Positions 1 to 7,341 are shown, numbered from the stretch's first letter. The stretch is DNA of 9,416 nucleotides from Candidatus Altarchaeales archaeon (GCA_003663115.1 QMZJ01000044.1:1-9416), one strand, 5' to 3'. Notes: a model not told the origin generated them from the letters alone. A program made the numbers and translations.

Positions 1-96
1 ATCCCGGCCAATGCCGTTGGATGGAACTCAACTGGAGTTGGAGCGCTGAGATTTAATTTGCACGTGCCTATTTATACTATTAAATCGATTCTTTAA
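1..96 (+). CDS. Possible C-terminal fragment of an unknown protein (cut by window edge)
   Basis: The frame starting at base 1 is open for 31 codons and ends with TAA at 94-96, one base before the ATG of the next gene. The peptide begins IPANAVGWNSTG and ends in TIKSIL. I do not recognise it. Tight spacing to the following membrane-protein gene would suit an operon, but a second plus-strand frame (ending TGA at 47-49) and part of the minus strand are also open here. Because the piece is so short, coding status is a guess. If it is coding, the TATA-like box at 68-78 lies inside its 3' end. Confidence 0.25.
   Translation: MPANAVGWNSTGVGALRFNLHVPIYTIKSIL
68..78 (+). promoter_or_regulatory. TATA-like box for the 109-residue membrane protein gene
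   Basis: The A/T-rich stretch CTATTTATACT is centred about 25 bases before the ATG at 98. No Shine-Dalgarno sequence lies between them. The spacing fits an archaeal leaderless promoter. This is inferred from position and composition only. Confidence 0.35.
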
Positions 97-97
97 T

Positions 98-427
98 ATG
101 GATGCTTTAACCATCGGGAACCTGTGGTTTCCCCTTTTTGTCGTCATCGCGCTTATCTTTACTGCCTTCCTCTTTTATTTTGTAAGGGTCGTGAGCCACT
201 CAAGCAAGGGGTTCACTCGCTCGAGGATGTTCCTCAATACCGATCCGGTTATAAAGGTATTCTACCAGCTCTTTATAGGAGCGGCATTCGCGTACATACT
301 CTTACTGATGTACTTCATAGATATGAAACAAAAAATATTATTTATCCTCGGCGAATTGACCCTTGGGCTTTCCCTTATTGGCTTTGCCTACCTGATAATG
401 CCCCTGTTTCTGAGGCGCGGCAAGTGA
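98..427 (+). CDS. Small membrane protein, three predicted helices, function unknown
   Basis: This 109-residue protein is almost entirely hydrophobic. Three membrane segments are visible at about residues 9-29, 52-74 and 80-104. Between the first two is a basic hydrophilic loop (residues 30-50, with SHSSKGFTRSR), and the protein ends in a basic tail, RRGK. I see no catalytic motif and do not recognise a family. A competing frame at 124-438 has no such pattern, so the membrane-helix layout supports this frame. The ATG at 98 lacks a Shine-Dalgarno sequence but has a TATA-like box about 25 bases upstream. The gene ends in TGA three bases before the ATG of the next membrane-protein gene, in the same frame, so the two were probably co-transcribed. 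Because that partner is broken, this gene may also be losing its function. Confidence 0.6.
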   Translation: MDALTIGNLWFPLFVVIALIFTAFLFYFVRVVSHSSKGFTRSRMFLNTDPVIKVFYQLFIGAAFAYILLLMYFIDMKQKILFILGELTLGLSLIGFAYLIMPLFLRRGK

Positions 428-430
428 TTG

Positions 431-1015
431 ATGATTAACTCCCGGAAAACTCTCTTAACCCTCATGGGCATATTCCTTGTTCTCTTCATAACCGGCTACA
501 TCTTTCTGGAATATCTCTCTGGATTTTTTGTTCTTCTCTCTGGGATTGTTCTCAGTCTTTTACTTTATCACTCGACTTTGACAGCTCAAGTTTCTCCCAA
601 AATCAGTAGCTATAGAACCTATTTCCTCCCTTATCCCCTGCTAAGCCGACATACTAAAAAATTAGGCACTCTCGCAGGATGGTTGTTTTCACTGTAGATA
701 AATCCAGAGTTGATAATAGATGGAACCCGGATTAAGATCTACAAGGAAGAAGAGACCGATTTCTCCCCATAAGGCCGGGAAATGCTATAGAAGGCTTTTT
801 ATGAACATGAGCGGCTGAAGAGCGGGCTTTATATCTGGAGACCGATCAAGCTTGGGGATCTTGAGGAGATATTCAAAGCCCTGAAGACCAAGGCGCCGGG
901 CCGCGGTGAAAGAGGTTATGCCTACAGAGTTCAGGGGGTCTTAGAATACCTTAGCTGTGCAAGATGTCGATTTTGCAGTTTCAGGCCTAAAGAGTTGTCA
1001 GAGTTGAGTTCCTAA
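431..1015 (+). pseudogene. Degraded membrane-protein gene with three in-frame stops
   Basis: The reading frame from ATG 431 has two hydrophobic helices (about codons 7-27 and 28-47) and then a polar segment. A TAG at 695-697 (codon 89) interrupts it. The same frame goes on with protein-like sequence, INPELIIDGTRIKIYKEEE, then TAA at 770-772 (codon 114), TAG at 788-790 (codon 120), and a 74-codon open stretch to TAA at 1013-1015. That last stretch includes KSGLYIWRPIKLGDLEEIF and a C-x2-C-x2-C cluster at codons 176, 179 and 182 that could bind metal. It has no ATG, GTG or TTG near its beginning, so it is not a separate gene. With all stops in phase and no frameshift needed, the simplest reading is one gene of about 194 codons that gained nonsense mutations. 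TAG read as an amino acid could explain two of the stops but not the TAA. The 88-residue product up to the first stop might still be made. Family not recognised. Confidence 0.55.
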
Positions 1016-1048
1016 AGTTTCAATTAAATGAAGAAAGCCCAAGTATAA

Positions 1049-1789
1049 TTAAATCCTGTACCCCTTAACCGTCTCTATGATCTCCCTCAGCTTATCCAGA
1101 TCTTCCTCGGCGATTGTACCGGTGACGATGACATCTGCGCCATGCTCTATCTTGTCCCGTGCAGTTTTTCCGTCTCTGATTCCGCCACCGACGATTAAGG
1201 GTATATCCAGGGCTTCGTGAACCGCCATGATCATCTCATTGGGAATTGGTTTTTCTGCTCCAGAACCCGCCTCCAGGTATACGCAGTGCATTCCATAATA
1301 TTGAGCAGTTAATGCATAGCTCAGAAGTCTATCTATGTCACCATCTCTGATCAAATCCAGGTCGGTGAGCTTTTCGATCGTGGTTTTCCTTTTGCCGGTA
1401 CTTATCACGATGTACCCCATACCAATCGGGTGAAGACCAAATTTCCTGATCAACGGGGCTCCAGCTATCTGCTCCTCGATCAGGAATCTCCTTTTTCTGG
1501 AATTCAAGAGACACATAAAGAAGATGTAATCCGCAAATTCGGTTACGGCATTGGCCGAATTGGGGAATATGATAACCGGAAGATCTATTGCATCCTTGGT
1601 TGCGATCGTGGTTGCTTCAACTCTTTTTCTGTTTACCGTAGAGCCGCCTATCATTATCGCATCTGTACCATAAGAACTTGAGATATCTGCTATTTTAGCC
1701 GCCTTTTCTGGTTTCTGTTTGTCGGGGTCTATCAGAGTAAAGTGCAATTTTTCTTTTTTTTCATCCAGCCATTCCCTTATTACGTTCAT
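1049..1789 (-). CDS. Geranylgeranylglyceryl phosphate synthase (GGGP synthase)
   Basis: This 246-residue prenyltransferase attaches a geranylgeranyl chain to sn-glycerol 1-phosphate, forming the first ether bond of archaeal membrane lipids (EC 2.5.1.41). The family is a TIM barrel. Visible motifs in order are HFTLIDPDK (16-24, substrate and Mg2+ site region), IGGST (47-51), YLEAGSGA (171-178), VGGGIRDG (200-207) and VTGT (222-225); the glycine-rich C-terminal motifs form the phosphate-binding end of the barrel. YLEAGSGA is typical of the group II branch of the family rather than the group I proteins of haloarchaea and Archaeoglobus (from memory of the family). The length is normal. Its ATG overlaps the egsA stop codon as ATGA, so translation is probably coupled, and egsA makes its glycerol-phosphate substrate. 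No strong terminator is seen downstream. Confidence 0.95.
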   Translation of the reverse strand: MNVIREWLDEKKEKLHFTLIDPDKQKPEKAAKIADISSSYGTDAIMIGGSTVNRKRVEATTIATKDAIDLPVIIFPNSANAVTEFADYIFFMCLLNSRKRRFLIEEQIAGAPLIRKFGLHPIGMGYIVISTGKRKTTIEKLTDLDLIRDGDIDRLLSYALTAQYYGMHCVYLEAGSGAEKPIPNEMIMAVHEALDIPLIVGGGIRDGKTARDKIEHGADVIVTGTIAEEDLDKLREIIETVKGYRI

Positions 1790-2796
1790 TTTATAATCCC
1801 CGTAACCCTTGCGAGCTCTATAGCCTCTTCCTTGGATAGACCATCCCCAAGGATGGTATACCTGTCTCTTATTTTATTTGCCATCATCAGGGCCCTAATT
1901 ATATATTTATCATCGATATTTAACTCCCTCGAATTTATGGGCGCACCAACGGTCTTCAGGGCATTTCTTACTTTCTCCCAATCTGTTCCATGGAGATATG
2001 CCATCATTATGGTGCCAACGCCACACTGTTCACCGTGCAGTGCCGGTTTCGGGCAGATCAGGTCTAATGCGTGGCTGAATTGATGCTCTGCCCCCGAGCA
2101 GGGTCTGCTAGAGCCAGCTATCCCCATTGCAACACCAGAGCTTATTAGGGCCTCAACTAAGATATCGATATGATTCTTGATCTTTTCGGCATTGTGCATG
2201 ACTATCTGAGCACTCATCATCGATAAAGAGGCTGCATAGTCGCCATAATATTCGCCCTTTTTCTCGTGGGCTATCTTCCAGTCTAAGACGGCAGTATAAT
2301 TTGAAATGGCATCCGCACATCCAGCCGCAGTTAATCTCGGAGGTGCCTTTCTGATTATTTCCGTATCTGCTAGGATTCCCAGAGCAGAATGTACCCTGAT
2401 AGAGACAGGCTTTCTACCCCTCAGGGAGGCCTGTGGGGAGGTTATCCCGTCATGGGAGGCTGCTGTTGGCACACTGAGGAAAGGAATTTCTGTTTTATAT
2501 GCACATATCTTCGTTATATCTATAACTCTCCCACCACCAACACCGACGAGGTAGCCAATGTTTTTCTCCCTTATTAAATCGATGGCAGATTGAATATCAT
2601 GGTCTATTGACCCCCCAAGGATATAGATCTCAGAGCCCAGATCCGATCTAACCCTCTCACCGGCGATTTTAGCAGTAATTGGATCCGCAATTACCAGAGA
2701 ATCTCCAACGAGAGCCAATTCACACACAAGATCCCCAATCCTCTCTATTGCGCCATCCCCCACGATTACCCTCCGGGGGAGCTCAATATCTTTCAT
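1786..2796 (-). CDS. egsA: sn-Glycerol-1-phosphate dehydrogenase
   Basis: This 336-residue cytoplasmic enzyme reduces dihydroxyacetone phosphate to sn-glycerol 1-phosphate with NAD(P)H (EC 1.1.1.261), which sets the stereochemistry of archaeal lipids. It belongs to the glycerol dehydrogenase/dehydroquinate synthase-like superfamily. The nucleotide-binding segment GVGGGRVID is at 85-93, followed by PTAASHDGITSP at 110-121. The likely zinc ligands are D162 in GCADAIS, H238 in GAEHQF and H254 in LHGEQCG, assigned by analogy with glycerol dehydrogenases. Length is typical. The start at 2796 gives the usual N-terminus (LPRRVIVGDGA), and a clear TATA box lies about 30 bases upstream with no Shine-Dalgarno sequence, so the mRNA is probably nearly leaderless. 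The stop overlaps the GGGP synthase start by four bases. Confidence 0.96.
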   Translation of the reverse strand: MKDIELPRRVIVGDGAIERIGDLVCELALVGDSLVIADPITAKIAGERVRSDLGSEIYILGGSIDHDIQSAIDLIREKNIGYLVGVGGGRVIDITKICAYKTEIPFLSVPTAASHDGITSPQASLRGRKPVSIRVHSALGILADTEIIRKAPPRLTAAGCADAISNYTAVLDWKIAHEKKGEYYGDYAASLSMMSAQIVMHNAEKIKNHIDILVEALISSGVAMGIAGSSRPCSGAEHQFSHALDLICPKPALHGEQCGVGTIMMAYLHGTDWEKVRNALKTVGAPINSRELNIDDKYIIRALMMANKIRDRYTILGDGLSKEEAIELARVTGIIK

Positions 2797-2820
2797 CTTT
2801 AGATATTATGTGCGACAGAT

Positions 2821-2832
2821 AAAATATATAAC
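2821..2832 (-). promoter_or_regulatory. TATA box of the egsA operon
   Basis: Read on the minus strand this is GTTATATATTTT, a strong archaeal TATA-like element. Its centre is about 30 bases before the egsA ATG, which predicts transcription starting only a few bases ahead of the start codon. It shares the 135-base gap with the ileS promoter, which points the other way. Confidence 0.6.
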
Positions 2833-2895
2833 ATGGAACTGACAAAAAAGGGGATAACTGAATATTGACAGAATTCCTCATTTCGATAATCAAAA

Positions 2896-2904
2896 TTTAA
2901 TAAT
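2896..2904 (+). promoter_or_regulatory. TATA-like box of ileS
   Basis: TTTAATAAT, preceded by an A-run, is centred about 32 bases before the ileS ATG. There is no Shine-Dalgarno sequence between it and the start, so a very short leader is expected. The rest of the egsA-ileS gap (2797-2931) is A/T-rich and I see no gene in it. No T-box-like or other leader structure is evident. Confidence 0.4.
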
Positions 2905-2931
2905 GAAAGCCTAAATATTAGAATCAAGAAA

Positions 2932-5900
2932 ATGGCGAAGAGATTGAATCTGCCGAGGCTCGAGGAGGAGGTTCAGAGATACTGGGACGAGAAGGCGATC
3001 TTTCGGGAATCTGTAGAATCAAAGAAATCTGGTAAGAAATTCTACTTCTGTCAGGGGCCTCCATTTACCTCCGGAAAGGCCCATATAGGACACGCATGGA
3101 ATCACGCGATAAAGGATACCTTCCTCAGATATAAGGCAATGAGGGGTTACGATGTCTTCAGGAGGGCGGGTTGGGACATGCACGGCCTGCCGATAGAGGT
3201 AAAGGTAGAGGAGACTGTCATTGGAAGCAGGACCAAGAAGGAGATAGAGGAATACGGAATTGACAACTTTGTCGGGGAGTGTAAAAAATTCGCAATTCAG
3301 AACATGAATCGGATGACGAGGCAATTGAAAAGACTGGGGGTCTGGTTGGATTGGGAGGACCCCTACATGACCCTGGATAAGAGATACATGGAGGGGGTCT
3401 GGTTCGGAATAAAGAGGGCATACGAAAAAAACCTCCTCTATGAGGACGAACAGGTAATTCATTGGTGTCCAAGATGTGAGACGGCAATGGCTGGATATGA
3501 GGTAAGGGATGAATACAGGGACATTACAGATTTTTCGATCTATGTAAAGGCCAAATTAAAGGATAAGGACGAATTCATCCTCATCTGGACGACAACCCCC
3601 TGGACCCTGCCAGCAAATACGGCAATTGCGGTCCATCCGGATTTTGACTATGTGCGGGTTATGGTTGATAAGAATGTGTTAATACTGGCAAAGGAAAGAC
3701 TGCATGTACTTAAAGAGGAATATGAGATCCTGGAGGAATTTAAGGGCAGGGAGCTGAACGGTCTGGAATATCTACCCATACTGGACATTCCCATACAAAG
3801 GGGTATTGAACACAGGGTGGTCATGGCCCCAGATCTCGTAACTTCTGAGGAGGGAACCGGTTGCGTCCATATAGCCCCGGGGCATGGGGAAGAGGACTTT
3901 GCGATTGGTAAGAGATACAGTCTACCATGCCTGTCGCCCGTTGACGACGGTGGAAGATTTACCACAGAACCCTACGAGGGAATATACATCAGGGATGCAA
4001 ATTTAATCATTATCAACGACCTGAAGAAATCCAGAGCATTGTTCATGCAGGAGAAGATAACCCATTCGTATCCGCACTGCTGGAGGTGCAAAACCCCATT
4101 GATCTTGAGATCAACCAAACAGTGGTTTCTGGCTGTTTCAAAGATAAAGGATAAACTTCTGGAGAAAAACAGGGAGATCGACTGGGTCCCAGAGTGGATC
4201 GGCTCGGGGAGATTCGAGAACTGGTTAAAAAATGCAAGGGACTGGTGTATCTCGAGGCAGAGGTACTGGAATACCCCGTTACCCATCTGGCGCTGTGAGT
4301 GCGGTAACATAGAGGTTATAGGAACGATAGACGAGCTCCTCAGGAAATCGACTCAAAAACTGGATATGGAAACACTGGATCTGCATAGACCGTCTATCGA
4401 TCGGGTAAAATTGAGATGTACCTGTGGAAGGGAGATGGAGAGGGTAAAAGACGTGCTGGATGTGTGGCTCGACTCAGGTTCTGCATCATGGGCGAACCTC
4501 GATTACCCCCATAGGAAAGACAGATTTGAGGAGTTGTTCCCATCGGATTTCATTACAGAGGGGTCCGATCAGACCAGGGGTTGGTTTTACTCGCTCTTGG
4601 TTTCATCTGTGATAGCCTTCGATAGAATCCCGTACAGGAGGGTTCTGTATCATGGCTTCACACTGGACGCAGAGGGCAGAAAGATGTCCAAATCCCTGGG
4701 AAATGTCGTGGATCCATCTGAGGTGATCGATAGATACGGAGCCGATGTTTTACGCTTCTATATGTTATGGGCAACGGTCCCCTGGGAGGACCTCAGATTT
4801 TCATGGGAGGGGATCGAAACGATAAACAGGTTCTTTAATATCCTCTGGAATGTTCACTCTTTTACAAGTACTTATATGAAGCTGGATAGATTCGACCCGA
4901 GTGGAGAATATTCAATAAAATTAGAAATTGAGGACAGGTGGCTATTGTCGAGATTTAATTCATTAATTAAAGAGGTAACAGATTCCCTGGAGAGTTTGAG
5001 ACTTTATGAGGTGTGTAGATCGATCTATGATTTTTCACTGGAACTGAGCAGATGGTATATAAAGCTGATAAGGAACAGGGTCTGGATCGAGAAAGACGAT
5101 CCAAGGAAGGTATCTGTCTATTATACCCTGCACGAGGTGCTTTCGGGATTGTTCACTATAATGGCGCCGATAACACCGCATTTCTCTGAGTATGTCTACA
5201 GAGAGCTTACTGGTAAGAAGAGTGTCCACCTGGTGGATTGGCCAGAGGTAAACGAGGAGCTGATAGATAAAGAGCTGGAGGAAGAGATGATCACCGCACA
5301 GAAAATTGCGGAGTGCGTTGCTTCGGCCCGTCAGGATGCGGGAATAAAGCTGAGGTGGCCCATTCCGAGGGTTATCGTTGCCCCGAAGGATGAGCTGAAT
5401 ATCGACCGGGTGAAGGACGTAATCTTAAGGGCAACTAATGCAAAGGAACTTGAGATTAAAGAGATAGAAAGAGAGATAATCGCGAAAATTAATTACCCCG
5501 TTCTGGGGCCCAAGGTCAGGGGTGAGATAGAGAAGATAGCTAAATTATTGGAACGGGAAGATGGTGCAAAAATAAAGAATGAGCTCAAGAGGAAGGGCAG
5601 ATACAGACTGAATAAATTTGTATTAACCGAAGAGGATCTGATACTTGAGAGTAAATTGCCCGAGGACATCATAGCAAAGGAATTTGAAAAAGGGATTGTG
5701 TATATAGACTCAAAACTCGACAAAGAATTATTCTCCGAGGCAATGGCTCGCGAAATAATCAGGAGAATACAGGAGATGAGAAAAGAGCTCGATCTGGATG
5801 AGCTAAAACAGATAAAGGTTAACATTAAGTGTGAAGACGAATTTACAAAATATGTGAGAGACAATAAGAAATTTATTGAACACGAGACAAGAAGCAGGAT

Positions 5901-5976
5901 CTCACTTGGTAAGGGCGAGGGCTTTAAGAAGAGATGGAACATAGAGGGAAATGTCGTTATTATATATATCAGATAG
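2932..5976 (+). CDS. ileS: Isoleucyl-tRNA synthetase (archaeal/eukaryotic type)
   Basis: This 1014-residue class I synthetase charges tRNA-Ile with isoleucine (EC 6.1.1.5). The HIGH signature is at residues 51-54, after PPFTSGKA, and KMSKS is at 584-588. The editing domain (CP1) is present: the threonine-rich WTTTPWTLPAN starts at 219, and GTGCVHIAPGHGEED, the region that hydrolyses mischarged Val-tRNA, spans 308-322. Two pairs of cysteines (C179/C182 with C383/C386, and C455/C457 with C496/C498) look like the two zinc sites known in this family. The C-terminal part carries the anticodon-binding helices and a charged tail typical of the archaeal form. Length is normal and the gene is intact, ending in TAG. 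It is divergent from egsA and is followed after 45 bases by the eL21 gene, which has its own TATA-like box. Confidence 0.97.
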   Translation: MAKRLNLPRLEEEVQRYWDEKAIFRESVESKKSGKKFYFCQGPPFTSGKAHIGHAWNHAIKDTFLRYKAMRGYDVFRRAGWDMHGLPIEVKVEETVIGSRTKKEIEEYGIDNFVGECKKFAIQNMNRMTRQLKRLGVWLDWEDPYMTLDKRYMEGVWFGIKRAYEKNLLYEDEQVIHWCPRCETAMAGYEVRDEYRDITDFSIYVKAKLKDKDEFILIWTTTPWTLPANTAIAVHPDFDYVRVMVDKNVLILAKERLHVLKEEYEILEEFKGRELNGLEYLPILDIPIQRGIEHRVVMAPDLVTSEEGTGCVHIAPGHGEEDFAIGKRYSLPCLSPVDDGGRFTTEPYEGIYIRDANLIIINDLKKSRALFMQEKITHSYPHCWRCKTPLILRSTKQWFLAVSKIKDKLLEKNREIDWVPEWIGSGRFENWLKNARDWCISRQRYWNTPLPIWRCECGNIEVIGTIDELLRKSTQKLDMETLDLHRPSIDRVKLRCTCGREMERVKDVLDVWLDSGSASWANLDYPHRKDRFEELFPSDFITEGSDQTRGWFYSLLVSSVIAFDRIPYRRVLYHGFTLDAEGRKMSKSLGNVVDPSEVIDRYGADVLRFYMLWATVPWEDLRFSWEGIETINRFFNILWNVHSFTSTYMKLDRFDPSGEYSIKLEIEDRWLLSRFNSLIKEVTDSLESLRLYEVCRSIYDFSLELSRWYIKLIRNRVWIEKDDPRKVSVYYTLHEVLSGLFTIMAPITPHFSEYVYRELTGKKSVHLVDWPEVNEELIDKELEEEMITAQKIAECVASARQDAGIKLRWPIPRVIVAPKDELNIDRVKDVILRATNAKELEIKEIEREIIAKINYPVLGPKVRGEIEKIAKLLEREDGAKIKNELKRKGRYRLNKFVLTEEDLILESKLPEDIIAKEFEKGIVYIDSKLDKELFSEAMAREIIRRIQEMRKELDLDELKQIKVNIKCEDEFTKYVRDNKKFIEHETRSRISLGKGEGFKKRWNIEGNVVIIYIR

Positions 5977-5990
5977 CATGTTTTAAAGCA

Positions 5991-6001
5991 ATATTTTAAA
6001 A
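5991..6001 (+). promoter_or_regulatory. TATA-like box of the eL21 operon
   Basis: ATATTTTAAAA lies in the 45-base gap after ileS, centred about 27 bases before the eL21 ATG. The spacing predicts a leaderless transcript for eL21-rpoF-DUF655. Read-through from ileS is also possible. Confidence 0.5.
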
Positions 6002-6021
6002 CTGAATTCCATATATGAAAG

Positions 6022-6315
6022 ATGAAGGGTTCAAAGGGATATAGACGGGGGACGAGAAACCTGAGGGTAAGATCCAGGGATAGAGGAAAGATAAAAATTA
6101 GAAGGTATCTGCAGGAATTCAAGGAGGGTGATCTTGTTTCAATATCGATAGACCCAAGGTATCAGGTAATACCCCACCCGAGGTTCAGGGGTAGAAGTGG
6201 GAGGGTTGTCGGCAGACAGGGCAGATGCTATTACGTTGAGATTAGAGATGGAAACAAAAGGAAAAGGCTATTGGTTGCCCCCGAACATCTAATTCCCCTT
6301 AGAACTATTTCTTGA
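6022..6315 (+). CDS. rpl21e: Large-subunit ribosomal protein eL21 (L21e)
   Basis: This 97-residue, very basic protein of the 50S ribosomal subunit occurs in archaea and eukaryotes and has no bacterial counterpart. It begins with MKGSKGYRRGTRN, the typical N-terminus. The SH3-like barrel follows, with FKEGDLVSISIDP (about 33-45), HPRFRGRSGRVVGRQG (52-67) and the closing RLLVAPEHLIPL (82-93). Length matches the family. The ATG at 6022 is the right start, because the other nearby ATG (6015) is in another frame. The gene opens the conserved archaeal cluster eL21-rpoF-DUF655, which couples ribosome and RNA polymerase genes. Confidence 0.95.
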   Translation: MKGSKGYRRGTRNLRVRSRDRGKIKIRRYLQEFKEGDLVSISIDPRYQVIPHPRFRGRSGRVVGRQGRCYYVEIRDGNKRKRLLVAPEHLIPLRTIS

Positions 6316-6320
6316 TTTAA

Positions 6321-6365
6321 AAATAGAAATCTATATCTATATTCAATTCTATCAAATTTCTATTT
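6321..6365. repeat. Perfect 10-base inverted repeat between eL21 and rpoF
   Basis: AAATAGAAAT (6321-6330) is mirrored by ATTTCTATTT (6356-6365), leaving a 25-base loop that contains CTATAT twice in tandem. It sits in the only gap of note within this operon (73 bases) and ends 23 bases before the rpoF ATG. The stem is mostly A/T and so weak as RNA. It could be an operator, a processing site, or a chance product of A/T-rich sequence. The loop itself could serve as a TATA-like element for a separate rpoF transcript. Confidence 0.4.
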
Positions 6366-6388
6366 GTGTATAGATGGTATGAAGTAAG

Positions 6389-6733
6389 ATGAAGGTTATA
6401 GACGAGAGGTATGTCTCCCTTTCTGAGGTTAAAAAGATCCTGGGGGATAAGGAGAAAAAATACTCCAAGGAAGGAAAGGAACTGCTATACGAGCAAAGAC
6501 GTGCATTAGAGCATTCACGAAGATATGCAAAACTGAATATAAAGGATGTCAGGGAATTAAGAAAAAAATTGAGCGAACTGGACATGAATCTGACGGAAGA
6601 GCAGATCATCAAGATGTGTGACCTCCTTCCGGAAACCGTGGATGACGTTCGCGCGATATTTGCAAAGGAACGCTTCAGGTATAATGAGGAGGAAATCAAG
6701 AAGATACTGGATATCATTGCACAGTATCGTTAA
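6389..6733 (+). CDS. rpoF: DNA-directed RNA polymerase subunit Rpo4 (RpoF, Rpb4 homologue)
   Basis: This 114-residue protein pairs with Rpo7 (RpoE) to form the stalk of archaeal RNA polymerase, which helps open complex formation, processivity and RNA binding. The N-terminus MKVIDERYVSLSEVKKIL is the part that contacts Rpo7 and the polymerase core. The helical remainder, with LLYEQRRALEHSRRYAKL and the C-terminal HRDC-like repeat (about 60-112, including DLLPETVDDVRAIFAKERF), is typical of the family. Length is normal. The ATG at 6389 gives the usual N-terminus, although only a weak Shine-Dalgarno-like sequence precedes it. DUF655 follows 12 bases after the TAA stop. Confidence 0.94.
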   Translation: MKVIDERYVSLSEVKKILGDKEKKYSKEGKELLYEQRRALEHSRRYAKLNIKDVRELRKKLSELDMNLTEEQIIKMCDLLPETVDDVRAIFAKERFRYNEEEIKKILDIIAQYR

Positions 6734-6734
6734 T

Positions 6735-6740
6735 GGGTGG
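6735..6740 (+). promoter_or_regulatory. Shine-Dalgarno sequence deciding the DUF655 start
   Basis: GGGTGG ends five bases before the ATG at 6746. The GTG at 6737, which would add three residues, lies inside this element and is therefore an unlikely start. Confidence 0.6.
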
Positions 6741-6745
6741 TTGGA

Positions 6746-7318
6746 ATGCATAGAGATGAGTACGTCAGGATACTCGATTATCTACCAAGGGGTAAGTCCG
6801 AGGTTCCTCCTCACAAAAGAAAACCGATCGCTCAGGCCGTTGGCGAGGATTTCTTCTCTTTACTTGAGATAGTCCCGAGAGCCAATGTTTCCCTCAAGAC
6901 GGGGGAGAGAGTATACATCGGAGAGGGAACGAGGGATAAGGTAGATCACATCGAGAGGAGAATAAAGTATGACTGGCTCACCCCCAACGCAAAGGTGGAG
7001 TTAGAGCTTATACTGGCGGACATAATAAGGGATCATGAAGAGAAATTCATCAATTTCTATAATACCACGGGAACTATAAGTACGAGACTTCATAAGCTTG
7101 AGGTATTACCGAGAATTGGAAAAAGACACAGGGAGGACATACTCAGGGAGAGAGAGAAAATGCCCTTTAAGAGCTTCAAGGATATGCGTGATCGAGTAAA
7201 AAATATGCCAGATCCCGTCAAGGTGCTCGTGGACAAAATAATCCAAGAATTAAAGGGAGAGAGTAAGTATCAGTTCTTTGTTCCCCTGATAAGAGAGAGC
7301 GCGAAGGTTAGGAGATAA
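6746..7318 (+). CDS. DUF655 family protein, putative nucleic-acid-binding (OB-fold plus helix-hairpin-helix)
   Basis: This 190-residue protein belongs to the archaeal DUF655 family, nearly always encoded beside rpoF. The N-terminal half is basic and beta-rich, with PPHKRKPIAQAVGEDFFSLL (21-40) and KTGERVYIGEGTRDKVDHI (51-69), consistent with an OB-like fold. The C-terminal half has a helix-hairpin-helix-like region at about 114-157, with LHKLEVLPRIGKRH and FKSFKDMRDRV, which suggests RNA or DNA binding. No catalytic residues are obvious and the biochemical role is not established. I chose the ATG at 6746 because of the Shine-Dalgarno sequence just before it. In many archaea ksgA (16S rRNA dimethyltransferase) follows, but here the strand switches instead. 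Weak T-rich sequence after the stop may end transcription. Confidence 0.9.
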   Translation: MHRDEYVRILDYLPRGKSEVPPHKRKPIAQAVGEDFFSLLEIVPRANVSLKTGERVYIGEGTRDKVDHIERRIKYDWLTPNAKVELELILADIIRDHEEKFINFYNTTGTISTRLHKLEVLPRIGKRHREDILREREKMPFKSFKDMRDRVKNMPDPVKVLVDKIIQELKGESKYQFFVPLIRESAKVRR

Positions 7319-7341
7319 TCTACTGAAAGCTTTTCTTGATA

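Noticed and set aside
124..438. Plus-strand ORF of 104 codons overlapping the 109-residue membrane gene
   Set aside because: It lies in another frame, has no membrane or domain pattern, and runs past the tight junction with the next gene. The frame from 98 has clean membrane helices.
695..790. Pyrrolysine (TAG) decoding as an explanation for the interrupted gene
   Set aside because: The frame also contains a TAA at 770, which pyrrolysine cannot explain, and ileS uses TAG as its ordinary stop codon.
1430..2577. Plus-strand ORFs inside GGGP synthase and egsA
   Set aside because: They are antisense to two confidently identified enzymes and show no protein-like motifs.
3019..4310. Several minus-strand ORFs of 64-147 codons inside ileS
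   Set aside because: All are antisense shadows of a well-conserved synthetase, with no recognisable motifs and no ribosome binding context.
5493..6122. Minus-strand ORF of 209 codons antisense to the end of ileS and the start of eL21
   Set aside because: It overlaps two clear genes. Its serine- and leucine-rich composition is what the reverse complement of lysine- and glutamate-rich coding sequence produces.
6737..6745. GTG start for DUF655 at 6737
   Set aside because: The codon lies inside the GGGTGG element that serves the ATG at 6746.
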